15,029 nucleotides of DNA from an uncultured Collinsella sp. Its GTDB lineage: Bacteria; Actinomycetota; Coriobacteriia; Coriobacteriales; Coriobacteriaceae. Position numbers and translations under genes: made by a program. A model generated the notes under the pieces. The model searched no databases and had not been told where the DNA came from. It saw nothing but the letters and a program-made list of their open reading frames with translations. This document shows, piece after piece, positions 6,748 to 13,010 of the stretch (positions are counted from its first letter, which is position 1; each line of letters opens with the position of its first letter). Location of the stretch: the NCBI GenBank assembly GCA_902465465.1, contig CABQNF010000007.1, positions 1 through 15,029 on the forward strand, in the 5' to 3' direction.

Positions 6748-7995
6748 TCACGCCGCATTCAAGGCGGCAATGATGATTTCGACGAGGCGCTCATGGGATC
6801 CGGCGGCAAAACCGGAGTTCATAGCCTCATAGGTGATTTTTTCGTACGCGTCGGGAGCCGGTAGGTACTTCTGTCCGCCGTTGACGAGCGTGGCAAAGAA
6901 CACAGAGCCGGACCGGGCGGCGCGCACAGTGGCGCCGAATGCACTCGAGACCTCGGGTTGTACGCCGACAAGCTCGACGTTTCCCAGCCGGAGCAGATAG
7001 ACCCTCGTGCGCTGCTCGCCAGCGGCATGAAACTCATACGTTCGGTGCGGAGCCAAAGAGTGAAAATCGGCGCGTGTCTGAGCGGGCAGGAGAACGTCGA
7101 CCGTGCGGGCATCGATGCCGGTAGCGTCATCCTCACGCGCCATGCGAGCGGCCTCGATCAAAGCATTGCCCAAGGCCTGCCCCTGCTGGTGCAGCATGCG
7201 GTATCCGTCCTCATGGGCATCGACCGTCTGCTTAACGCCGGCCGCATCGAACATGACGTTCATGGCGCGCTCCGCCGGACCTTGGTCGCCCGCGGCGCCT
7301 GGCAGCAACAGGGCAACGCCGCCCAGCTCGCGCTCGAGTGACATGGCGGCAAAACCAAAGAGGTCTCCGCTCGCCATGCGCCTCCCCTCGGAGTCGCGCG
7401 ACCCGTCGAGCACGGAGGACTGAACGTCCGCCGTCGCGAGCACGGCAACATACTCGCCCCCGGCATCCCTTATGGCGAGTACGGGCATCGTGTGGTCGGC
7501 AAACCCCCTGGGATTCGAGCCCAACCACCAGCCGGCAGGCGTCTCAATGTCGCGATTAACGTTCACGGGGCATTCGCCCTCCACAGTGGCGAGCGTGGCA
7601 GAGTGAATGCCCGCAACAGCGCGCTCGACAGCCGTGCGGGCGGCAGCGACGAGCGCTGCGCGATAGCGCTCGTTGCGATTGCGGGTAGCATCGTCGGCAA
7701 GATGCCCGGGAGTGCGGACGTGAGGCATGGAAAACGTGTGGGTAGGAACCACCCAAGAATAAGCACCGCTGCAATTGGCGGCATCCTCAACAACCTCACG
7801 CAGATCGGCGAGTAGAGCCGGAGCGATCGAGGTGACCTCAAGCGAAAGGACGCAGGCGCGTCGCCCCGTCCCCTCGATGATAAGGGCACGGGCGAAGACC
7901 TCATGACGGAGTTCGTCGAAACCGTCGAACGGCAACACGTCCCCAAGATCGATGGCCACACGAGCGGCCCCAGCCCTCATCTCTCCTTCGCCCAT
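6748..7995 (-). CDS. Neutral-ceramidase-fold protein (PF04734-like), divergent copy A
   Basis: A 415-residue relative of copy B, matching it in layout but poorly in sequence. ATG 7995 is chosen because AGGGGAG stands eight bases upstream; a second ATG at 7980 has its GGAG too close. Shared landmarks are VVPTHTFSMPH (82-92; compare ATHDHTS), ATADVQSSV (187-195; the position of the conserved His in copy B is Asp190) and LPGAAGDQGPAE (231-242; the ceramidase-box serine is Gly). Two of three putative catalytic positions are therefore changed, so it may use different chemistry, bind only, or partner copy B as a complex. No signal peptide or membrane segment is seen. Spacing of 26 and 18 bases to its neighbours indicates one operon. 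The family call is weaker than for copy B. Confidence 0.62.
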   Translation of the reverse strand: MGEGEMRAGAARVAIDLGDVLPFDGFDELRHEVFARALIIEGTGRRACVLSLEVTSIAPALLADLREVVEDAANCSGAYSWVVPTHTFSMPHVRTPGHLADDATRNRNERYRAALVAAARTAVERAVAGIHSATLATVEGECPVNVNRDIETPAGWWLGSNPRGFADHTMPVLAIRDAGGEYVAVLATADVQSSVLDGSRDSEGRRMASGDLFGFAAMSLERELGGVALLLPGAAGDQGPAERAMNVMFDAAGVKQTVDAHEDGYRMLHQQGQALGNALIEAARMAREDDATGIDARTVDVLLPAQTRADFHSLAPHRTYEFHAAGEQRTRVYLLRLGNVELVGVQPEVSSAFGATVRAARSGSVFFATLVNGGQKYLPAPDAYEKITYEAMNSGFAAGSHERLVEIIIAALNAA

Positions 7996-8021
7996 GGCAG
8001 ATACTCCCCTCTGATTGCCGC

Positions 8022-9056
8022 TCACTCGACACCGTACAGTTGCTGCGCCGTACCGCCAAGCACAAGGTCGCTGTCTGTATCGCTCAGATTTGCAGCGCGA
8101 ACGCAGGCGACACCCTCGGTGAGCCACTCGCGTTTGACGGGATAGCTCGTGCCAAAAACAATATGGTCTGCACCCAGCACGTCAACCGCGCAGGCGAGGA
8201 GTGTCTTGCCCCAAGGCTGGGCATGGGACATGTCGAAATAGATGTTGTTCTCGAGGTGCCTGGAAACGGTCTCGGTATCGACCTGAAAACGGCCAGAAGC
8301 ATCAGGGCGCTTGGGACCATGAGGCAGCAGCATCTCCTTGAACGCAAAGTATGCGCCGCCGAGCATGGAGTGGACCATCTTGATATTGGGATAGCGCTCA
8401 AAGAAATCACCAAAGATCTCTCGGCCGATCGCCGTAGTTTGGTCGACGCAGCGGCCATAAGAGCGGCGAAGGTTGTCGTACGCGAGAAGCGACTCGTTCT
8501 CGACCGGCACGGGAACATGGTGCACGTAAACGGTGACATGGCGTTCGTTCAGGTGCTCGAAAAAGCTCGAGAAGACCTGGTCGTCGAGATAGCGCTTGCC
8601 GTAGTGAGCGCAGAGCTGCACGCCCGCAAAACCATCGTCGAGCCTGCGGTCGAGCTCCTCCAAATTCGCTTTGGTGCCAAAGGGCGGCACGGCGACAAGC
8701 GGAATCAGACGGCCATTTGACGCCTTCGCGTCAGCAGCCATACCGTCGTTGAAACGCCGGCACATCTCGAGCGACATCCACTCGTGGCAGCCGGGGAGCT
8801 TGAGGATCGCCTTGTCGACCCCCGCCTCATCCATATCGGCCAAGCGCTTCTCGAGGGTGTAGTCGCCCTCAATGTAGTTAAGACCCGGAGAACCGGCGGG
8901 CATCTCGATCACGATCTGTCGTTTGCCGGCGGAATTCATGGTCAGATAGCCTTCGGTGTCATAGGCGCGGGGTACCTCGGCCAAAAACTGTTCGCAGAGC
9001 GTCTCGTCATGAAAGATGTGCTCGTCGAACCAGTAGGAATTTGCATCGATAATCAT
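8022..9056 (-). CDS. Amidohydrolase-family (PF04909-like) protein with altered metal site
   Basis: A 344-residue TIM-barrel protein of the amidohydrolase-2 (ACMSD/resorcylate decarboxylase-like) family. ATG 9056 follows AAAGGCGG. Barrel landmarks are MIIDANSYWF at the N-terminus, DMDEAGVDKAIL (74-85), LIPLVAVPPFG (118-127), VYVHHVP (176-182), IKMVHSMLGG (225-234), IYFDMSH (272-278) and ADHIVFGTSYP (296-306). In active relatives the first strand carries HxH (or ExH) and the FGTDYP aspartate binds the metal; here those sites are Asn6/Tyr8 and Ser304. The His of strands 5 (179/180) and 6 (229) remain. It may be metal-free, non-hydrolytic or have a rearranged site. It is the first gene of the cluster with a promoter directly upstream. 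The substrate is unknown. Confidence 0.8.
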   Translation of the reverse strand: MIIDANSYWFDEHIFHDETLCEQFLAEVPRAYDTEGYLTMNSAGKRQIVIEMPAGSPGLNYIEGDYTLEKRLADMDEAGVDKAILKLPGCHEWMSLEMCRRFNDGMAADAKASNGRLIPLVAVPPFGTKANLEELDRRLDDGFAGVQLCAHYGKRYLDDQVFSSFFEHLNERHVTVYVHHVPVPVENESLLAYDNLRRSYGRCVDQTTAIGREIFGDFFERYPNIKMVHSMLGGAYFAFKEMLLPHGPKRPDASGRFQVDTETVSRHLENNIYFDMSHAQPWGKTLLACAVDVLGADHIVFGTSYPVKREWLTEGVACVRAANLSDTDSDLVLGGTAQQLYGVE

Positions 9057-9088
9057 TGGTTGGAACCGCCTTTCATCTTGTTGAAAAC

Positions 9089-9118
9089 ATTCTAGAAAAG
9101 CAGGTACCCGGACATCAA
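9089..9118 (-). promoter_or_regulatory. Promoter of the amidohydrolase-ceramidase-PTS cluster
   Basis: On the minus strand TTGATG (9113-9118) and TAGAAT (9089-9094) are separated by 18 bases, matching 4 of 6 and 5 of 6 positions of the sigma-70/SigA consensus. Transcription would begin near 9082, about 25 bases before the start codon at 9056. No competing pair of similar quality is visible in this gap. Confidence 0.5.
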
Positions 9119-9137
9119 TTCCAGCTTAAGCCCACTG

Positions 9138-9154
9138 TATTCCATTTTGGAATA
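9138..9154. promoter_or_regulatory. Inverted-repeat operator TATTCCA-N3-TGGAATA
   Basis: A perfect seven-base inverted repeat with a TTT centre, 17 bp in all, about 20 bases upstream of the -35 element of the cluster promoter. This position, around -57 to -73, suits an activator rather than a simple repressor. The symmetry is like that of IclR or GntR-type sites, but no such regulator is encoded in the window, and neither LysR gene has an obvious link. Confidence 0.5.
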
Positions 9155-9224
9155 GAACTTACCGCTCACACGCGAACCTCGCCCGCTCAACGAGACAAGC
9201 GCTAACAGCACGGGCTTAGACAGA

Positions 9225-9261
9225 AAACGGTCGGCCCGCATCCGTTGCGGGCCGACCGTTT
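9225..9261 (-). terminator. Intrinsic terminator of the HTH-alaA gene
   Basis: Arms AAACGGTCGGCCCGCA (9225-9240) and TGCGGGCCGACCGTTT (9246-9261) pair perfectly over 16 bases around a five-base loop. On the minus strand the hairpin begins about 22 bases after the stop codon and is followed by TTTTCTGTCT, a proper U-rich tail. It insulates the downstream cluster from transaminase transcription. Confidence 0.88.
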
Positions 9262-9282
9262 CATTACAGGCTACCTTTGCCG

Positions 9283-10803
9283 TTACGCCTGGCGGTAATG
9301 GTCAAAGAAGTCGGCGAGGTCTTCGAGGGACTCTTTGAGTACTTCCATGCGCGGCAGGTACACGATGCGGAAGTGGTCGGGCTCAGCCCAGTTGAAGCCG
9401 CCGCCGCGCGTGATCAGGATCTTCTTCTCGTGCAGCAGGTCGAGGGCGAACTGCTCGTCATCGGTGATGTTGAACTTCTTCACATCCATCTTGGGGAAGA
9501 TGTAGAACGCCGCGCGCGGCTTAACCACCGAGATGCCGTCAATCTTGTTGAGCGCCTCATACACAAAGTTGCGCTGCTCGTAGACACGGCCGCCGGGACG
9601 GATGTAGTCGTTAACGGACTGATGGCCACCGAGTGCCGTCTGAACGATCGACTGAGCCGGCACGTTGGAGCACAGGCGCATGTTGGAGAGCATGTTGATG
9701 CCCATGATGAAGTCGCTCATGCAGCGCTGGTTGCCCGAAAGCACCATCCAGCCAATACGATAGCCCGCAATCATGTGCGACTTGGAAAGGCCGCTAAAGG
9801 TGACGCAGGGCAGGTCGGGGGCGAGCGAGGCAATCGAGACGTGCTCGTAGCCGTCCATGCAGAGGCGGTCGTAGATCTCATCGGCAAAGATCATCAGCTG
9901 ATGCCTGCGTGCAACTTCGACGATGCCCTCGAGCACCTCGCGCGGATAGACGGAACCCGTGGGGTTATTGGGGTTGATGATGACGAGAGCTTTGGTCGCG
10001 CTCGTAATCTTGGACTCCATATCCTCCAAGTCGGGATACCAATCCGCCTGCTCATCGCACAGATAGTGCACAGGATGACCGCCGGCAAGGGTTGCGCACG
10101 CCGTCCAGAGCGGATAGTCGGGGCTGGGGATCAGAATCTCGTCGCCATTGTCGAGCAGCGCGTTCATCGAAAGCTGAATGAGCTCGGACACGCCGTTGCC
10201 CGTGTAGATATGCTCCATCTGAACGTTGGGCAGGCCCTTGATCTGCGAATACTGCATGATCGCCTTGCGCGCGGAGAACAGGCCACGCGAGTTGGAATAG
10301 CCTTCGCAGTCGGGCAGCTGCTGGCGCATGTCCTTGATGACCTCATCGGGCGTGCGGAAACCGAAGGGCGCCGGGTTACCGATATTGAGCTTGAGGATGC
10401 GCTCGCCCTCGTCCTCCATACGGGCGGCCTCGTCGACGACGGGACCGCGCACGTCATACAGGACGTTATCGAGCTTGGTGGACTTAGAAAAAGTACGCAT
10501 GGTGGTGCTCCTTGCAATTTGAGCTGAGGGATGGGGTTCGGGCTTGGAATCGTTGCGGGGTGATGATGCCTCGCCTTGATCGGCGTCGCCGGCAAGCAGC
10601 CAGGTAACATCGACCTCCAAAATACGGGCGAGCAGCTCAGCCACATCGCGCCGCGGGATCGTCTTGCCGCTCACATATTGGCTCATCTGACTCTTGCCGA
10701 GTTTTTTGCCGAGCATCTCCGATGCGCGGATCACGTCCGACTGGCGAACGTCGCGATCGGACATAGTCTGTCGCAGGCGATCGCTAAACGTCTCTTGGGC
10801 CAC
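9283..10803 (-). CDS. alaA: XRE helix-turn-helix fused to AlaA-type alanine transaminase
   Basis: A 506-residue fusion. GTG 10803 is chosen as start because AAGGAGG lies five bases upstream; ATG 10854 of the same frame has no ribosome site and sits inside a palindrome. Residues 5-70 are a Cro/C1-type helix-turn-helix (SDRLRQTMSDRDVRQSDVIR, then KSQMSQYVSGKTIPRRDVAELL). Residues 71-101 are a polar linker. Residues 102-506 match E. coli AlaA closely from end to end (YDVRGPV, LNIGNPAPFGF, DYPLWTA, INPNNPTG, ADEIYD, VPAQSIVQTALGG), a PLP fold-type I enzyme converting glutamate and pyruvate to alanine and 2-oxoglutarate. The PLP lysine is Lys341 (SGLSKSH). The AlaA part begins at its own ATG (10500) with AAGGAG seven bases before it. 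The fusion resembles MocR/GntR-aminotransferase regulators in concept but with an XRE head. Confidence 0.9.
   Translation of the reverse strand: MAQETFSDRLRQTMSDRDVRQSDVIRASEMLGKKLGKSQMSQYVSGKTIPRRDVAELLARILEVDVTWLLAGDADQGEASSPRNDSKPEPHPSAQIARSTTMRTFSKSTKLDNVLYDVRGPVVDEAARMEDEGERILKLNIGNPAPFGFRTPDEVIKDMRQQLPDCEGYSNSRGLFSARKAIMQYSQIKGLPNVQMEHIYTGNGVSELIQLSMNALLDNGDEILIPSPDYPLWTACATLAGGHPVHYLCDEQADWYPDLEDMESKITSATKALVIINPNNPTGSVYPREVLEGIVEVARRHQLMIFADEIYDRLCMDGYEHVSIASLAPDLPCVTFSGLSKSHMIAGYRIGWMVLSGNQRCMSDFIMGINMLSNMRLCSNVPAQSIVQTALGGHQSVNDYIRPGGRVYEQRNFVYEALNKIDGISVVKPRAAFYIFPKMDVKKFNITDDEQFALDLLHEKKILITRGGGFNWAEPDHFRIVYLPRMEVLKESLEDLADFFDHYRQA
10498..10513 (-). promoter_or_regulatory. Internal ribosome site and ATG start for stand-alone AlaA
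   Basis: Inside the fusion gene the minus strand reads AAGGAG, seven bases, then ATG at 10500, encoding MRTFSKSTKLDNV. From here the product would be 405 residues, the same length as E. coli AlaA as I recall it and aligned with its N-terminus. The fusion linker codons (…IARSTT) simply read through this ribosome site, so the site is either still used or a relic of a formerly separate gene. Confidence 0.6.
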
Positions 10804-10843
10804 TAGAACCTCCTTGCTGGCAAAGTACAATTTATAGAACACG

Positions 10844-10863
10844 AATTGAACCATGGTTCAATT
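10844..10863. promoter_or_regulatory. Perfect 20-bp palindrome in the HTH-alaA leader
   Basis: AATTGAACCATGGTTCAATT is self-complementary over all 20 bases. It lies just downstream of a candidate minus-strand -10 box, TATACT (10872-10877), that is near the expected transcription start, so binding here would block initiation. The half-site GTTCAATTT recurs at 10898-10906, 42 bases away, and GTACAATTTA at 10825-10834, 31 bases away on the other side: about four and three helix turns. The likely ligand is the XRE domain of the HTH-AlaA product itself. Confidence 0.65.
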
Positions 10864-10965
10864 TAGCAAGCAGTATAACGCGGCGCCTCATTCGAAAGTT
10901 CAATTTCATAAGAAAATGTATCGGACTCCGAGATTTGCCCAAAGCGAACAATGGTGTGTACACGT

Positions 10966-11823
10966 TTAGAGGTATTCGAGGAAACGGGCGGCGGCAAGCG
11001 AAACATCGGCCGTTCGATATATGGCGTTGATCTGCCGATGGGGATGTCCCTCGAGCGAACGCACGGCAACATCGAACTGACAACGGCGCAAGATGAGCGC
11101 GGGAAGAATGCTCACACCCAGGCCGTCCTCAACCATGGCCATAATCGCATAGTCATCCCAGGTCGACAGCTTAGAGCGCGCCGCCAGGCCCGCGCGGCGA
11201 AACAGCGGCGTAATCTCGTCATCGCTACCGCGTTCCAGCAGAATAAACTGCTCGTTGGCCAAATCGGCAAGGGAAACGACCTCCGCGGTGGCAAGCGAGG
11301 AGTCCGCAGGCACCACGGCCATCAGCTCATCTTGCACCAACGGCCGCGACACCATGCCGGCGCCGCGTGGCTCGCGCGGAATAAAGCCCAGGTCGCAGCG
11401 GCCTTCTGCCACCCATTGCTCAATCTCGGAGTAATCGCCCATCAGCAGCTCGTAATCGACATCTGGGTGATCGGCGCGAAACCGCGCAATCACCGGCGGC
11501 AGTACATGGGTCGCCACACTCGAAAACGTACCGATGCAGATTTTGCCGCGCATGAGCCCTCGCATCTCGTCCACGCGTCGCTGCAGACGGCCAAACTCTT
11601 CGCATAACGCCTCGACCGCCGGCATAACTTGCCGCCCATCGGCAGAAAGCACTACGCCCTCGCGGCTTCTATCGAGCACTTTAAAGCCCCAGTCGGCCTC
11701 TAGATCGGCCACCATACGGCTCACGCCCGACTGCGAATAGCTCAGCCGCTCGGCGGCGCGCGTAAAACTGCCAGCGCGCACGGTCTCGAGCAGGACCTGC
11801 ATCTTTTGAACATTCGTTTCCAC
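10966..11823 (-). CDS. LysR-family transcriptional regulator, divergent from an EamA exporter
   Basis: A 285-residue LysR-type regulator. GTG 11823 is chosen because GGAGG stands upstream with normal spacing; ATG 11844 of the same frame would place that ribosome site inside the gene and lacks one of its own. The winged helix (about 4-62) reads MQVLLETVRAGSFTRAAERL then YSQSGVSRMVADLE. The effector domain (90-285) starts GKICIGTFSSV and has DLGFIPREPRGAG, a fold that senses a small metabolite. It is divergent from the EamA exporter gene with a T-N11-A operator between them, the classical arrangement for LysR control of a transporter. The next gene on its strand, HTH-alaA, is 162 bases on and has its own regulatory region. 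Confidence 0.9.
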   Translation of the reverse strand: METNVQKMQVLLETVRAGSFTRAAERLSYSQSGVSRMVADLEADWGFKVLDRSREGVVLSADGRQVMPAVEALCEEFGRLQRRVDEMRGLMRGKICIGTFSSVATHVLPPVIARFRADHPDVDYELLMGDYSEIEQWVAEGRCDLGFIPREPRGAGMVSRPLVQDELMAVVPADSSLATAEVVSLADLANEQFILLERGSDDEITPLFRRAGLAARSKLSTWDDYAIMAMVEDGLGVSILPALILRRCQFDVAVRSLEGHPHRQINAIYRTADVSLAAARFLEYL

Positions 11824-11886
11824 GGCACCCCTCCACCTATGCATGAGCTTTTGTCATGTTATCTATGCATTATATTCGCTTTTCTT

Positions 11887-11926
11887 CTATATCCAGTTCA
11901 CCCATAGTGAACATGCTCGGATATAG
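11887..11926. promoter_or_regulatory. LysR-type operator between lysR and the EamA gene
   Basis: GTTCAC-CCATA-GTGAAC (11896-11912) is a perfect inverted repeat containing the LysR T-N11-A core (T11898, A11910). It is enclosed by a second perfect pair, CTATATCC (11887-11894) and GGATATAG (11919-11926), so the region can also fold as a nested hairpin in RNA. It sits just upstream of the EamA start at 11942. A direct repeat CTATGCAT (11837-11844 and 11863-11870) lies on the lysR side and may be a second contact region. Confidence 0.55.
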
Positions 11927-11941
11927 AGGGGATGGAAGCGC

Positions 11942-12853
11942 ATGAACAACGGACTGTTTACGTACTTAGCAGCATTGCTATTGTTTGGCTCCAACGGCAT
12001 CATCGCCGCTGCCATCGCGCTGCCGAGCTCCGATATCGTGCTACTACGCACGTTTTTGGGCGCACTCTCGCTTGTCACCATCCTCGCCATCACCCAACGC
12101 CATAAGTTGCAGGCGCCATCTCGCCCCCGCGAAGCCGCAGCCCTCCTCCTCTCGGGAGCCGCGCTGGGCGCCAGCTGGATTTTTCTGTTCCGCGCCTACC
12201 AGACGATCGGCGTCGGCGTATCCTCGCTGCTGTACTACTGCGGCCCCATCATTGTCATGGCGCTCTCCCCGCTCATCTTTGGCGAAAAGCTGACCGGCGG
12301 CAAAATCGCCGGCTTTGTCGCCGTCGCCTGCGGTGCTTTTCTCATTGCAGCACAAGGTCTAGGCGGCAATATGCCCATTGCGGGCATCGTCTGTGGAATC
12401 GCCTCGGCCTTCTGCTATGCATTGATGGTCATCGCCAGCAAGGGTGCGCCGCACATCGAGGGCCTCGAGAACTCCGCGCTCCAGGTGAGCGCCGCCTTTG
12501 TGACCGCACTGGTCCTCACGCTCATCACGCAGGGCGCTCCCTCGTTCCTGTCCGCCGGCGTCGCCGCCAGTATTGATTGGCGCGCCGTCGCTATGCTCGG
12601 CGTCGTCAACACCGGCATTGGTTGCCTGCTCTACTTTAGCGCCGTCGCCAAGCTGCCCGTCCAGACCGTCGCCGTCGTCGGCTACCTCGAGCCGCTTTCG
12701 GCCGTCGTGTTCTCGGCCGCCCTTTTGGGTGAAGCCATAACACCGGTCCGCCTGATGGGCGCCGCGCTTATCATCGGCGGCGCGATTTTTTGCGAACTCG
12801 CCGGCAAACGCGCAAACGCCAAGGCTGGCATCGCCCAGACAGCACGTGCTTAA
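11942..12853 (+). CDS. EamA/DMT-family membrane exporter
   Basis: A 303-residue drug/metabolite-transporter-superfamily protein with ten hydrophobic segments arranged as two EamA repeats (about 5-135 and 148-287). The first helix reads LFTYLAALLLFGSNGIIAAAIAL; the second-repeat end GYLEPLSAVVFSAALLGE (about 241-258) is the EamA signature. Members export amino acids, metabolites or toxic compounds from the cytoplasm. ATG 11942 has GGGGAUGGAAG-type purine sequence upstream. Divergent lysR and a shared operator suggest induction by the exported compound or a precursor. The neighbouring alanine transaminase makes an amino-acid-related substrate possible, but nothing in the sequence fixes it. A weak hairpin, AATAATCC/GGATTATT (12888-12911), is the only terminator-like element downstream. 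Confidence 0.88.
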   Translation: MNNGLFTYLAALLLFGSNGIIAAAIALPSSDIVLLRTFLGALSLVTILAITQRHKLQAPSRPREAAALLLSGAALGASWIFLFRAYQTIGVGVSSLLYYCGPIIVMALSPLIFGEKLTGGKIAGFVAVACGAFLIAAQGLGGNMPIAGIVCGIASAFCYALMVIASKGAPHIEGLENSALQVSAAFVTALVLTLITQGAPSFLSAGVAASIDWRAVAMLGVVNTGIGCLLYFSAVAKLPVQTVAVVGYLEPLSAVVFSAALLGEAITPVRLMGAALIIGGAIFCELAGKRANAKAGIAQTARA

Positions 12854-13010
12854 AAGCCCCTGCTTTGAAATGCTACCTGCGTAGATAAATAATCCCCAGC
12901 TGAGGATTATTGTCTAAAATAACCCGATGTGCCAAACTGCTCTTGTATGTATAAAGACGGCATAAAGTTTTTTGTCCTAGACAGATAACCGGATGTCTAA
13001 GGGAGTCCTC
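12854..13010 (+). promoter_or_regulatory. Leader of kup with weak terminator and hairpin at the ribosome site
   Basis: This gap holds AATAATCC-N8-GGATTATT (12888-12911), which may end the EamA transcript although the U-tract is poor. Two near-identical elements follow, ATAACCCGATGT (12919-12930) and ATAACCGGATGT (12985-12996), 66 bases apart. TAGACA/TGTCTA (12978-12983, 12994-12999) forms a short hairpin ending at the AAGGGAG ribosome site of kup. I see no c-di-AMP (ydaO-type) riboswitch, the element often found before potassium transporters; the gap is too short and lacks its conserved blocks. Confidence 0.35.

Noticed and set aside
7996..8127. Upstream in-frame extension of ceramidase-fold copy A
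   Set aside because: It runs into the end of the amidohydrolase gene, is Arg/Cys-rich with no family match, and ATG 7995 has its own ribosome site.
9277..10527. 416-codon plus-strand open frame opposite the transaminase
   Set aside because: It mirrors the alaA reading frame, has no ribosome site or domain motif, and crosses the terminator edge; it is a codon-bias shadow.
12854..13010. c-di-AMP (ydaO-type) riboswitch before kup
   Set aside because: The gap is too short for the motif and does not contain its conserved segments; only small inverted and direct repeats are seen.
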